Source: Hymenoscyphus infarciens
Taxonomy: Eukaryota > Ascomycota > Leotiomycetes > Helotiales > Helotiaceae
Length of the DNA stretch: 64,000 nt
Direction: 5' to 3'
NCBI GenBank assembly: GCA_001414345.1
Contig: LLCB01000041.1
Coordinates: forward strand, 372,001 to 436,000
Positions within the stretch are counted from its first letter, which is position 1; the number at the start of each line of letters is the position of its first letter. Shown here in pieces: positions 22,598 through 33,970 of the stretch. The notes beneath the pieces were generated by a model. It searched no databases. It saw only the letters and a list, made by a program, of their open reading frames with translations, and was not told where the DNA came from. A program made the position numbers and the translations under genes.

Positions 22598-23760
22598 TTT
22601 ATATATAGAAGAGATTAAGGTTTAGATGTTATATATTTAGCTTTTTAGCTCTTATTATTTAGTATTAGCTATATTAGATAGAGCTCGGTTATTATTATTA
22701 TTAGAACTTAGTAGCTTCCGACCTCTTATATATAGACGTTTATATTTAGTATAGAAGAGAGATAGTTATTATTTTCTTCTATATTAGTATCTAGTATCTA
22801 TATACGTTATTCTATTAAACGTACTCTTATATACCTCTTCTATAGTTATATATATTTCGTACTATTATACTACTAGACATAGAAAGGAAATTAGCCTTAT
22901 ATAGAAGTAGAAGAGATAAGCGTATTAAAAGCTAGAGATAGAATATAATAGACTAGAAGCGCTTAAAAGAGAGAATATAATAAAGAAGAATAGCTTTAAA
23001 AGTAAGAAAAGATATAGATAGAAACTTTTAGAAAGAATAGAAATACTAATCTAGCTAGGAAAACAAAAACACTAATTCTACTATATAAGAAGAATCTAAT
23101 AATATCGCGTATATAACTTCTAGCTACGTAATAATCGATTATAATATATATTTAAAAGTGATATAAATCTCTTATTTAACCTTATATATCTTAGTATATA
23201 TATAAATAGAATAAATACTACTAAAAAAAAGATTTAGATCTCGAGAGAGATAAATCTTTAAAACTTTATATCTATATATATATATATATATACTACTAAG
23301 ACACTTATCTCAACTACTTACTAAGAAGATATATAAGAAGATATATATATATATATATATTATAAGCTAAACGAGTACTTAAGATATTAAAAAACAATTA
23401 ATAATATATACTAACTTATATAAGCTTACTCTTTAAAATATCTTATTAAAATATCTATATCTATATATCTATACTTATATAGATATTTAAATAATTTCTA
23501 CGAGCTAAATAAGCTCTTTAAGTACTTAATCTAGATTTAGATATAACATTTATATTAAGGAAAATTAGCTTTTAGAAAGAAGAAAAAAGAAAGTAAATTA
23601 TATTATATATCTTCTATTTACTTATATAGAGCTACTAGCTTAAAAAAGCTAATATATATATATATTAATACGTTCTCTTTTTTACTACTAATAGATCGCG
23701 CTAGTTATAGTAAGAGTAAAAAAAGTATCGAGTTATATCGAGAGCTAAAGTGTTAGTATC

Positions 23761-24386
23761 TGAATCTAATAAGAATATTGATTTATATATCGACTTAAAG
23801 AGTGAGACTCTTTGATATGCTTGCTAGGATTTCAAGACCACTATTGATAAATAATAGCCTCTATATTTTAGCTTGACATAAGAGATATTGTGTTAGCATT
23901 CTAGGAAGCATAGAATCCGTATCGGAAGAATTAGCCTGCTTCATTGATTAGTACTTGCTCAACAAAAAGTGCTACTTGACTTTCTCCATAACTCGATACC
24001 TCTTACGGTGCGGTGAGCCTACGACCGTTTCCTCATAAAGTTTAGGGAAACACCCACAACAAATTGACAATGTCCCGTTCTGTAAATCCCATTACTTGTA
24101 CCTCCTTGTAAACAAAGCTCACCATGTATTTCAAATTCAACAACGAGTTAGGTAAAAAAATCATTTGGTATTTTCTCTAAACACTCATCATCATAACACA
24201 TTACGTGCAAACCCTCATCCCTGGTATGCCCCGGCCCTGGATTTTTTTTCATCATCGTATTCGTAGAATAGATACTACAGACCTCTGGACGTGAAGAGTT
24301 GGTTGGTGTGATCTGCGGCGGTCGCTGGGTAACTAGCTCAACGACCCGACGGGGAAATTCTTTTAGGAGGAATTCTAGGTCATTAC
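23761..24386. other. Intergenic DNA 3' of pyruvate kinase
   Basis: Composition returns to normal at about 23800. This 0.6 kb carries the 3' flank of the minus-strand pyruvate kinase gene. I see no gene in it. Confidence 0.5.
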
Positions 24387-26077
24387 TTAAACCACAAGTC
24401 CCAAGTTCTTTTCAGCCTTGATAACACGGAGACTAATTGATGGTTAGTTATGTCATACTAAAGGACGGTATTTCAACTTACGTGTTGGTGTTACCCATAC
24501 CACCCTTCCATCCTTGAACAACAACGACAGTCTCACCATGGCTCAAGACACCGAGCTTCATAGCCTCGGAAATACCCCAGGTAATTCTTCGGTCAACATC
24601 CTCTTGCCAGTTGACTTTGCTAAAGTCTGGCTTTTGCTCGGCAAAGTAGAAGGGATAGACACCACGATACAAGTGACCATATCGGGATGCGCTGGCGTTT
24701 CGGGTGACCATGAAGATTGGGCACACTGGTCTGTACTTGGAAAGAAGACGGGCACTGTCTCCACTGGTGGAAAGGACAATAATAGCACCAGCGTTCATGT
24801 CCAAACTGGCACGAACAGCAGCCATGGCACAGGATTCGACAATGCTGACCGGTCGCTGAGCAAGTTGAGTGAGCTCCTCAAAGTGGGAAACATATGCGAT
24901 GGTGTTCTCGGCTTTCAAGCATGTCTGAGACATCTCACGAACAGCCTCGTTAGGATAATCACCCTTGGCAGTCTCTCCAGACAACATGACACAATCAGCT
25001 CCATCAGTAACAGCGTTACCGACATCACTGATCTCGGCACGGGTTGGGCGAGGGTTGTAGATCATGGACTCGAGCATTTGGGTGGCACAGATGACTGGCT
25101 TTCCAGCAATGTTGCACATGGCAATCATCTTCTTCTGGGCAGCAAAGACCTCTGCGGCTGGGATTTCGATACCAAGATCACCACGAGCGACCATAACACC
25201 ATCAGTCTCCTTCAAAATCTCGGCAAAGTTGTTGAGACCTTGTCTGTTCTCGATCTTGGCGATGATTTGAATGTGCTTTCCATCTTCACCGAGGACCTTT
25301 CGGATAGAGGTGATATCCTCACCACGACGGATGAAGGATGCAAAAACCATATCCACGTTGTTCTTGACACCAAATCGGAGATCGGCCTGATCCTTCTCAG
25401 ACAAGGCTGGGAGATCGACATTGGTATCTGGAAGGTTGACACCCTTCTTGGAGGAGATCTTGCCATTGTTTCGTGCGCGGGCTCGGATGGTCTTGTCGTC
25501 GATAACGTCGAGGACATCAAATGCGAGAACGCCGTCATCAACGTAGATGATACGTCCCTTTTCAATCACCTTGGTGATGTTCTTGTAGTCAACGTACCTG
25601 TTTGCAGAAATTAGATGTGATCATAAATTCGGAGAGCAAGACTCGGAATAGAGGAACTTGCATGTTCTTGTCATCACATGAGGTGGCATATTTCTCATCG
25701 GTGGTGATGTTGATCTCGGTGCCCGCAGAGATTGGGATATCAACATCTCCGGTGGTGTTTCCGGTTCTGATTTCTGGACCCTTGGTATCCAAGGCAATGG
25801 CAACTTGACGGCCAGGCTGGACCTTCTCAGCCTCGCGGGCATGGTCAATGACGGATTGATGGTACTCGTATGATCCGTGAGAGAAGTTCATGCGGACGAC
25901 ATTGAGACCTGCAGTACGGAGCTTGTTGATAGCCTCGACCGAGTTTGTCTTTGGACCAATTGTGCAGATGATGGAAGTACGACGGTAGTTCTTGGCTGGC
26001 TTGATGTCGGTATTGAGGTTGGAGATCCATTCGAGCTTGGTGGCACCAGCCGAGAGATGGTCCATTGCGGTAGCCAT
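24387..26077 (-). CDS. pyk: Pyruvate kinase
   Basis: Three exons on the minus strand (26077-25662, 25597-24482, 24432-24387), 525 aa, the normal fungal length. The enzyme converts phosphoenolpyruvate and ADP to pyruvate and ATP in the cytosol, the last step of glycolysis. Visible motifs: TSIICTIGP and MNFSHG near the N-terminus, [10 protein letters not shown], the catalytic signature [10 protein letters not shown] with its Lys, [11 protein letters not shown] (Mg2+ ligands), [19 protein letters not shown] and [11 protein letters not shown], and the C-terminal regulatory domain ending [14 protein letters not shown]. The first intron uses a GC donor (GCAAGT...CAG): only this splice gives the conserved NMYVDYKN. 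Exon and stop placement leave no ambiguity. Confidence 0.97.
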
Positions 26078-26856
26078 GTTGATGAAGAGGTGGGTGGGGG
26101 TGGGGAGAGAAATTGGGAGACTTTAAATAGGGAAGCGAGGGATGCGAGGGAGGTGTTGCGGCGGAAGCAAGGAGCGACGGACGAAGGAGTTTGGGTTGGT
26201 TATCTAGGGAGTTGTTGGTGGTTTGGTCTATGGGACCAGGTCTGCAGAAGAGAAGGATCGGTCAGTCTGGTGAGCTCAACTCTTTTTTGGGTTGGTGGGG
26301 GTAAGTGTAAGTAAGTGTACTAGTAAGCTTTCGGAGACCGAGACCGATGGACAAGGTCGGTTGGTACAAGCAGACAGACAGAGAGAGGAGACTCTTATAT
26401 AGGAGAAGACAAGAGAGCAGAAAAGGTTCAACTCACGCGTTTGAGGGAATTTTGGATTGGATGGAGGAGAAATGTGTAAAGTGTAAAATGGGACTGGAGG
26501 AGGTTGCGAGGTGCGGCGGTGGTGTGCGGTGCGCCGCAAAAAGAAAGCTTTGCTTTACCCCACTAAGACTAAGCTCGCTGTGCTGTCTCCGGCCGTCTTC
26601 CTTTCAACCCTGTAACTCGCAACGTCGAAAACACAGGCGCGAGCGGGACCTCCCATTGGTGAGACGCGAGGCTGCAATAGGCCATACCAAGGTGACACGT
26701 GACACCACCAGACACCAAGCCTGAGAGGAGGGAGGTGAACACTCCTGGAACAGTTGGCCAGCCTGGGCGATTTCAACATTTGCGCATCTTCGGTCCTTTT
26801 CCTTCTCCTTCAGCTGCGTCAGTTGTGCTATCTATGCTCGCGATAGACTTAATATT
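26078..26856. promoter_or_regulatory. Pyruvate kinase promoter and leader
   Basis: The region upstream of the pyruvate kinase ATG on the minus strand is, as expected for a strongly expressed glycolytic gene, a long pyrimidine-rich leader (read on the minus strand, C/T-rich from about 26500 to 26080). The minus-strand reading shows CCAAT-like boxes (ATTGG on the plus strand near 26456 and 26655). Open frames here are shadows. Confidence 0.45.
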
Positions 26857-26970
26857 AAAGTGGCAGTAAATACCGTTATTTCAGCTTTTTAGGATAATTA
26901 ACATAATTGTCCTAAACACTTGAAACAATATAGAATATTAAGCCAGGTGTTTTAGAACAACAAAGTTCAA
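26857..26970 (+). mobile_element. MITE-like element, copy A (one TIR recognisable)
   Basis: Starts with AAAGTGGCAGTAAAT (26857-26871), one mismatch from the TIR of the intact copy at 60610. The interior shares the pieces TAGGATAATTAACATAATTG and AGCCAGGTGTTTTAGAACAAC with copies at 28300, 31461 and 38142. The right TIR has decayed, so the right end is approximate. Confidence 0.6.
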
Positions 26971-27244
26971 AGTCCCCCGGGCCCTCCCCCGGGCCAACTT
27001 CGTCCGAACAGCGGCAGAGATTTGATAAGGTTGCCCTGGCTGACTATCTCCACGTGATCCAGGCTTCGTTGTCCTGCCAAGCGGCATTAGCTTCAAGGCT
27101 CCACCAGCATCACCAGACAAAGTCAAAGAAACACCAAGAGATAACCACCACCAGAGAAATAAACATACCACTGTTTCCACAACCTCGCGAACCCACTCAA
27201 ATCATCAACACGCCACCCCAATAGGCAAACACACCCTAGCAAAC

Positions 27245-27812
27245 ATGGTTGTCAGTTGCCTTCCCCCCGTTGAGATTCTGCACAAGAGACGGAACCTAAT
27301 CAACTCAGTTCCTCAACTTACTAACGTTTGGTTTGTGGGGAAAGCTCGGAAGATTAACTCACTATGCCTTTGATGCCGTTCTCAGTATGTTTCTGCCTGT
27401 CCAAATCCTTTTTGAAGACATCTGCTAATTGTCCCATTAGTTTCCACCATCTTGGCTGGCATGAAGCGATCCACTGGCTTAACGTATGTCGAACCCTCCA
27501 TATCCCAATCCCTCTATCGATCCAGCAGCCTCTTCTCTCCCGAATCGTTCTCTCTGGTGTAGGAAGTCGCAGGAGTAGCCGGCGAACATCTCGAGAACAA
27601 CGGGTTGCTAGGACTCATGTCGTGCCAACAAGAAACTTTGGCTAACAATTCCCATCCTCCGGGACCATAGACCCAGTTTCAAGAAGGACACCATTACCGA
27701 GAACAAAGACATCAACGGCTGGATCGAGAAATACCTAGGAGTCGGCGAGTGGGTGATGGATCAATCCGTGGCCATCGCCGGTTCCAGCCCTTGGTTCGAG
27801 AGAAAGCGATGA
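27245..27812 (+). CDS. DUF1748 (UPF0495) small protein
   Basis: Four exons (27245-27250, 27345-27384, 27441-27483, 27671-27812) join into 76 aa: start MVLGRLTHYAFDAVL, then STILAGMKRSTGL, then a C-terminal half with WIEKYLGVGEWVMDQSVAI ending FERKR. This matches the DUF1748/UPF0495 family of very small fungal proteins, which has a short hydrophobic segment and, in yeasts, is linked to mitochondria by high-throughput data; its molecular role is not known. The first exon is only six coding bases (ATG GTT) with a weak donor (GTCAGT), and the last intron is 187 nt. The length and motif order fit the family exactly. Confidence 0.88.
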
Positions 27813-28299
27813 TCCTTCCGAGCGACCGTGTAGAATAAATGGGAGAATGGGACGAAGATATGAGCATCGATATGGGAATATGAAGGCGATAGGATCGGCA
27901 GCATAGGGAGGAATACCAAAGTACGAGTACAGTAGATGGTGGATCAGACAGACTCTCGACTTTACGGTGTCTCGGGCGTTATTTTGGCTTTACGGAGATG
28001 CGACTCGGGATAAATTTTTCGACATGGCGAATGGTGGTTTTTTCCTCTCAGGCAGAACAATACTGTGAATATTTTTGCGAGACTCTTTTCAAACTTGTCC
28101 AGATTGTGGATTTCTAGTGTGATGCGGAGGATTCTTTGGAAATATCCGCTCTCCTTTAGGCCGAAGACCCGAAAAGACCCGAGAATATTATGGACTAAAA
28201 CATCTAGTCTACAGCCCAATATTTGTTTCCTTGATTGGATTCTTACAGATCTCGTTCACCCAGATCCCATGCTACGAACGCACCTGCCTACCTTGTTCC

Positions 28300-28435
28300 A
28301 ACTTTTTAAAAATTAATTATTCTAAACCCTTAGAACAATCCAAAACATTAACCTATGTATTTCAAAACAATCAAGTTACAATTACCCCAAAGTACTTGGT
28401 AAGTTAAAGTTAGAACAACGAGTACTCACTTCCCC
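28300..28435 (-). mobile_element. MITE-like element, copy B (inverted)
   Basis: The reverse complement reads GAGTACTCGTTGTTCTAAC, then AAGTACTTTGGGGTAATTG and AACTTGATTGTTTTGAAATA, which lines up piece by piece with the copy at 38142-38285. Ends are approximate. Confidence 0.55.
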
Positions 28436-28814
28436 CCACCTCGAGACATCAAAAGCTCGGCCTCTTTAAAATAAGCTACCTACTTGATTGATGGAAAGAA
28501 AGATTTACTTTCTGGAAAAAAAAACCGGGATTAATTTTAGATATTTAATGATTAAGCGTATGAAGATTTGGTTGGAGATGGTAAGAAAGTACCTAGGTAG
28601 AACAAGTTTTAGTCTTGGGTTTTGTTGGGATGGTATGAATTAAATAGAGAGGATAAAATCGAGATGATAAGTTCATTTTCTCGAGTCTCTTATTTCCACT
28701 ACATGATTCCTTGAGAGAGGAACATTGGCTGCTTACTTACTTGCTCTCTCTCACTCTCACTCTCTCTCTTATTTCCCATCCATGTAAGTAAAAAAAGACG
28801 GGTAAACTGTAAGA

Positions 28815-28845
28815 TATAAATATAAATATAAATATAAATATATAT
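28815..28845. repeat. ATAAAT microsatellite
   Basis: About five tandem units of the six-base motif ATAAAT followed by TATATA. Confidence 0.7.
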
Positions 28846-29467
28846 CAGAAAAGGGGAGGAAAGTTACTATTTATTATTCCTGGTCTACTATCCGAGTAAA
28901 TCATATATAAATCTCACTTCACCAGCTTGTATTCCAATTAGGCTTAGCACATCTTTGTAGAGTTACTGAGTTAGGTTGGTTGATGAAGAAAAATATACAA
29001 GTGTAAAGTTTTGGCCTTTTTTCTCCTTTTTGGCTTTTTCCTCCTTTTGGTTCATTAGTTGTGAGCTTGTATTTGAAGTTCCAAGTCCCTTTCTGAGCCT
29101 AGAGAAGGGATAAGGGGTTTGTGGATTTGCTTGGAAGAAATTATCTATCTTGTCACGTGGAGTATACATATACGGAGGTCTTTGTATCTCTTGCTCCTGT
29201 AACAACTAGGTGAAGGAAAGTGAAGGTCTCTTTTGTGACCTTGGGAGCCACTTATTGCAGAGGATACTCAGCATGAGTCGAAGAGAGTTTTTAATAAGAG
29301 CATAGAAAACCGCCTGTGTTTTATTTTTGACGAGCTAAGCGAGGACTCACAGGTACAACGTAACAACAGGACAACGCAAGCGGTAGACTGTAATAAGTAT
29401 TAATATTTCGCTACGCCCATCTATGTCATTACAGATATTATGCGATATAAAAAAAACTTGAGCATTA

Positions 29468-31114
29468 TCAATGTCCAGGCTCAACCAACAACTCGGCCAA
29501 ATTCGGCCCATCATCTTCACTATCTTCCCTCTCGCCTCCCTGCCCATTCAGTTCTTCTAATCCATTACTCTCACTCTCATGTGATTCCTCTTGTTTTCCT
29601 TCAGTCTCCGAGGAGTTATTTCCTAGTGCTCCTCTCAAGAGACCTTCTCCCTCCTTGAACGCCGCAAGCTCAGCACCAAGAGCGCAAATCAACAAATTCC
29701 ACCCCCGTTCTTCGGCCGTCGCTACAGCTTCGGACAGTTTCGAGATGACAGAAGCCATGTTATCTGCGATTTTAATTTGCATCGTGGAGGGGTCTGAAGG
29801 GCTAGCCATCTGTTTCCGTAGATCGCCTTCGAATTCCGTGACAACTTGGACAGAATCTTGCCATAACTGGGCTCCTTCTTCCAGAGCCAACTTCTCCTTC
29901 TCCACTTCCTCTTTCCTCGTCTTCAACCGAGAAACTTCCTTGTTCCACCATTCCTTTGCCATCCCCAGCGTTCTCCGACTAGAAGGTAAAGCCATAAACC
30001 CCTCATCCTCGCCCATAATAGCGGATACCATAATCGGAGGACGTTTAAGAAATTGTTTGACCTCCAACTCGGCTTCCTTGAGTGCCCCTCGATAGCTACT
30101 CAATCTAGCTTCTTGTCGATTAACACCCTCACTTATCCGCTCTCCCAACCACCGTTTCCTAGCTTTCATTTGTGCCAGCCGATCTTCCATTTCTCTGATC
30201 TCGTTATCGACTGCCCGCTCCTCAGTTCGTAGTTCCGCGAGTTCATTCGCGTCCTCCCCTCCCGCAGCCTGTCCAGCAGCACCACTCAACTGCTCCCTCG
30301 CACCTTCAATCCTCTTCTCCCACACCTCAACCTTCTTCAACACATCATCTCTCCTCGCAATCTCTCCATTCAAAATCCCCGTCTCCTCATCCTTAACACC
30401 CACCAGCTCACCCATATCCCTCAGCAATCCCCTCCTCGCAGCCCTCAACCCAATCGTCTTCCGTTTCGGCTGCCTCACAGGAACAATCCCCTTCCCATTC
30501 CCATTTCGTGTCCTGGAACCACTCCCACTCCTATCCCTCAATACACTCCTCGAAGTAGGCGTGCTACTCCCCGCCTCCGACCCATCCACACTCTCTCCCT
30601 TCCCCTCCCCTCCAAAACCTTGTATAAGACCCGCAGATTGGGCATCAAGAAGAACCTGTAATTCCTGCTGAATAGCACGTTCCTTCCTCTCCAACATAAG
30701 TAAAGGATCCATGCCCGAGTTTCCTCGTACAAGCTGTGGTGTCCTTGCTCCACCACCACTTGTCATGGCATTACGTCCCCATTTTGCCCTTTCTGCGTTC
30801 CTCTCTTCCGCTTTCCGTGTGGGGAGGAGAACGCTGGAGGTTATAGGTGGAGGCGGAGCAGCGAATTGTATTCTTCGTCTGTGGGAGCGTTCGGGGGAGG
30901 GAGAGAGTTGGAACGGTCGTTCTTCATCGTTGTACGAGGTATTCGAGTTGCTTGATTCGTTTCGCGCGCGGTAGAAGGAGGGGGGTGGGGAGGGAGAAGC
31001 TGCTCCTTGACTTGCGCGGGGGGAGAGAGTTTGGAGGGAGAAGCTATGCGTTGGGAGGAGGGGATTGCTATCCTGTGAACTGGAGGATCGCGCGAAAAAC
31101 GGTGATTGGGGCAT
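29468..31114 (-). CDS. atg28: Atg28-like coiled-coil autophagy protein
   Basis: One uninterrupted minus-strand frame of 548 aa, start MPQSPFFARSSSSQDSNPLL. The N-terminal 125 residues are Ser/Pro-rich and disordered. At 133-165 there is DPLLMLERKERAIQQELQVL followed by LLDAQSAGLIQGF, which I recognise as the conserved segment of filamentous-fungal Atg28-annotated proteins. Residues about 255-350 and 400-440 are strong coiled coils (heptads, high Glu/Arg/Lys), and the tail (500-548) is acidic. In Pichia, Atg28 is a coiled-coil factor of pexophagy working with Atg35 and Atg17. The assignment rests on the short conserved block and coiled-coil layout, so it is moderate. The C-terminus ends in NLAELLVEPGH. 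Confidence 0.65.
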   Translation of the reverse strand: MPQSPFFARSSSSQDSNPLLPTHSFSLQTLSPRASQGAASPSPPPSFYRARNESSNSNTSYNDEERPFQLSPSPERSHRRRIQFAAPPPPITSSVLLPTRKAEERNAERAKWGRNAMTSGGGARTPQLVRGNSGMDPLLMLERKERAIQQELQVLLDAQSAGLIQGFGGEGKGESVDGSEAGSSTPTSRSVLRDRSGSGSRTRNGNGKGIVPVRQPKRKTIGLRAARRGLLRDMGELVGVKDEETGILNGEIARRDDVLKKVEVWEKRIEGAREQLSGAAGQAAGGEDANELAELRTEERAVDNEIREMEDRLAQMKARKRWLGERISEGVNRQEARLSSYRGALKEAELEVKQFLKRPPIMVSAIMGEDEGFMALPSSRRTLGMAKEWWNKEVSRLKTRKEEVEKEKLALEEGAQLWQDSVQVVTEFEGDLRKQMASPSDPSTMQIKIADNMASVISKLSEAVATAEERGWNLLICALGAELAAFKEGEGLLRGALGNNSSETEGKQEESHESESNGLEELNGQGGEREDSEDDGPNLAELLVEPGH

Positions 31115-32103
31115 TGTTTTCGTTTTGTTGTTTATGGGCTTTGGGAGCTTGGGTTCTTCTTCCTTTAGGTGTTTCTCATTTCGTAGGAGTTGGTGAGAAG
31201 GGGTGAGAAGTTGTAGGTAGCTGCTTTTGGGCGTACTGATTGTAGAGTGGCTTTTGACTCACATGCTCGCAATTTCAAGACAGGTAGGTCATCTGTGTTT
31301 AACATGTGTTCAAAGGCAACGACAGTGAATTACTGCAGCGGTGTATCTTGTGATAGCTGTATGCAGCTTTCCAGGCTGGCCCAATCGTTATGGCTGAAAC
31401 CTTCCCTGTCAAAAACAAATAGCTTTCCTCGGCTTCTTGCTCTTTTGGCGATGGGCGCTAAAAGTGGCAGTAAATAAACAGTCTCTTGTTCTAACTTCCT
31501 AGCACTGAAGTGCGTTGAACTTAATTCTTCCAAACCACCTAGGTTAATAATCCTAACTTTTTTTTTCAAGTTTTTAGGATAATTTACTTGGATTGCCTTA
31601 AGAATATGGAACAACGAGTGCTAGTAGAAAGGTACGAACCGAAAGTAATAGGGATGCTCTCTCTCACCTGCGACATTTTAGCGATTTCTTCAACTCTGGT
31701 TCGGCCCCCTCGTCAAAGTTGACACAGTTCATTCATTATATTCTCCTCAAGCTAGCCTGGACGACAAAGGTCCGAATTCCCTTCGTCCTATTCGTTTCTG
31801 CTGTACCAGTCTCGGCATACCTGCCCCACTGCCACGCTCTTCTTGAAGCTGGTACGGCTCACAGGCCTCCGATGTATCAAATCGTAGTTATATAAAGGGT
31901 TGATGTTTTTCCACTGTATAAACTCATGTAAAATCAATCTTTTGTGCAATTTCATTTCCAGCAATCCGAAATAGTACTTCGATCATTACCAAGCTTCTTC
32001 TCAGGTTCTCCCTCCAAAAACATCAATATATTTGTAGAAGAAAATAACCGTGCCGAAATCCAGGGTCCCCAAAACCACCCCGCTTCATCTACAAATCTAC
32101 ACT
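31115..32103. other. Divergent promoter region with MITE-like copy C
   Basis: About 1 kb between the Atg28-like (-) and SDR (+) genes. Its middle (31461-31625) is a MITE-like copy. The rest gives no coding signal. Confidence 0.5.
31461..31625 (+). mobile_element. MITE-like element, copy C
   Basis: Begins AAAGTGGCAGTAAAT (31461-31475), has the shared interior GTTCTAACTTCCTAGCACTG and CTTCCAAACCACCTAGGTTA, and ends near GGAACAACGAG. The right TIR is decayed. Confidence 0.6.
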
Positions 32104-33285
32104 ATGAGCCCGTCAGTTATCCCTCGAAGTTTACTCAGGAGGTCTCTTGTAGACCAAGGACTTTTCCGAAAACCAAACCTGTTGCAAATTCCTAAATTCT
32201 ATCAAAGAGCATCCCAATCCACCAAAACCGAAGTCCCACGAGATGACCTGACATCCCGAGTTCTACCTCAGATGGTACTGAGTAAAGGAGATGCTTCATC
32301 TTTGACTCCTCCTCCGAAAGTTGTTCCTGCGAGTGTCAGCGCTGAGGAGAGAGCAAGGTTGAGATTTTTGGTTGAGGGAAATGCTATGTAAGATAAGTCA
32401 CTTGTAAAAAGGAGTTTAACTGATGAAAGCATAGTGTAACTGGCGGAGCAGGAACCTTAGGCAAGTGAACGCTTTCAAATAATTTACTGAATGCAAGAAT
32501 AGAAATTAATACAAAAACAGGATTCCAAGCAGCCCGAGCCCTCCTAGAACACGGCGCAAAAGGTCTAATGATTTTCGATGTAAACCCAACCCAAGCATCC
32601 CTCAAAGCAAGCGAACTCCAAGCAGAATTCCCCTCCGCAAAAATAAGTTTCAAAACCGTCGACATCACCGACGAAGCAACCGTCAATGCTGCCGTAAACG
32701 AGACAGCAAAACACCTCGGATCCATCGACGTAGTCCTTTCCTTCGCAGGCGTAGTAGGTTGCACCCACGCAATCGATATGACCGCCGCAGAATTCCGTCG
32801 AACCCTAGATATAAACACCACAGGCGCCTTCCTAATCGCCCAAGCCTCAGCCAAACACATGATCGCCCAAAAGACAGGAGGCTCCATAGTATTCACAGCT
32901 TCCATCTCTGGTCATCGCGTGAATTATCCACAGCCTCAAGTAGCTTACAATGTTTCCAAAGCCGCACTTTTGACCCTGAAGAATGGCCTTGCAGCCGAGT
33001 GGGCGAGATATGGGATTCGCACGAACACTATTAGTCCTGGGTATGCGGATACGATTTTGAATGAGGGAGAGGGGATTAAGGGGTGCAGAGAGATCTGGGC
33101 AGCGAGGAACCCTACCGGGAGAATGGGTGCGCCGAGTGAACTTACTGGCGCGGTGGTTTTGTTGGCTAGTAATGCCGGTACCTATATAAATGGTAAGTCT
33201 CTTACCTGAAAGGAAAGACGATTGAGGATACTAATTTCGTTCAGGTGCGGATCTTGTTGTTGATGGTGGGCAGATTGTGTTTTAG
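32104..33285 (+). CDS. Short-chain dehydrogenase/reductase, probably mitochondrial
   Basis: Four exons (32104-32387, 32435-32460, 32521-33192, 33245-33285), 340 aa. Residues 1-45 are Arg/Ser-rich without acids until late (SVIPRSLLRRSLVDQG...), as in a mitochondrial presequence. The cofactor motif TGGAGTLG (TGxxxGxG class, with L before the last G) is encoded by a 26-nt exon flanked by introns, the second with a GC donor (GCAAGT). Later motifs: VDITDE, SFAGVVG (NNAG equivalent), the catalytic Ser in TASISG, and YNVSK with Tyr and Lys of the classical SDR triad, then ISPGYADT. It is NAD(P)-dependent; similarity of layout to fungal polyol (arabinitol/sorbitol) dehydrogenases suggests a sugar alcohol or related substrate, which is not certain. 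Confidence 0.88.
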
Positions 33286-33970
33286 AATGCAGATAGAATG
33301 GTAGGATCTTTTTTTCAGTTATGCATTTCTTCGGGTATCAAAATAGCTCAATAGAACGGACGTCTTTCAGTTTTGAAAATGTCAGCAGTTGAAACCAAGC
33401 ATTCACGGTATAATCCTTCGTGTGTATGAAAAACAGCGCTGATGGACAATATAAGCTGTACCTGGTACGTCGTCCCTCTCGGGGCTCTTGTTTCTTACTT
33501 CTAGATCTTGACTTGGACATTCTATGTCAATTATTATGTACAGTGTAGCTTAAGGAATTAAGCGATTTCATTCCCTTGGGAGGACAACGTAAATTATCTC
33601 AGAAACTTAGAGCAACGAAATGGCTGCAACTGCCTTTGTATCACCACAAGAATTTATGGGCAATAAAACGCCGGGTTCGCTTGTTTTGTGGCACAGTAAG
33701 CATTGCACTCATTTCACGTTGAAAGCTCTTATTATTCTCTAGTATTTGGACTCGCAAGAGCAACGCATAGGATCTGGATTCAGGCAAACACATATCTCTT
33801 GCAAGTCACTATTCGCAGTCTCGGAAAACTTGTCCCCTATCCCTTCGCCTGAGGGTCTCCCAAAGTCACAATCTATACACAAAACAAGATGATACTGGAG
33901 AAAGGGGAGATCATAACATCTTAATTCAAAAAATAAAAAAGCCACCCCAAACGGCAACAAAAAAAAGGAA
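33286..33970. other. Intergenic region between converging genes
   Basis: About 0.7 kb between the 3' ends of the SDR and F-box genes. I see no gene. Confidence 0.5.

Larger units (their letters stand above)
22211..23760. repeat. AT-rich RIP-degraded DNA right of the LINE
   Basis: About 1.5 kb of AT-rich, stop-filled sequence continuous with 14340-15677 before the LINE inserted. It holds a hairpin (22286-22350), a small TGTCGG...CCGACA element (22475-22597) and AT dinucleotide runs near 23270-23360. CA and TG are both rare. No coding content. Confidence 0.75.
27813..29467. other. Gene-free intergenic DNA
   Basis: About 1.65 kb between the converging DUF1748 and Atg28-like genes. It holds an inverted MITE-like copy (about 28300-28435), CT-rich microsatellite sequence at about 28744-28772 and an ATAAAT repeat at about 28815-28845. 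The open frames have no motif. Confidence 0.5.

Noticed and set aside
24514..25614. 366-codon plus-strand open frame opposite pyruvate kinase
   Set aside because: It is the antisense shadow of a highly biased coding sequence; no known protein features.
27364..27645. 93-codon open frame across the DUF1748 gene
   Set aside because: It runs through two introns of the DUF1748 model in another frame; the spliced model matches a known family exactly.
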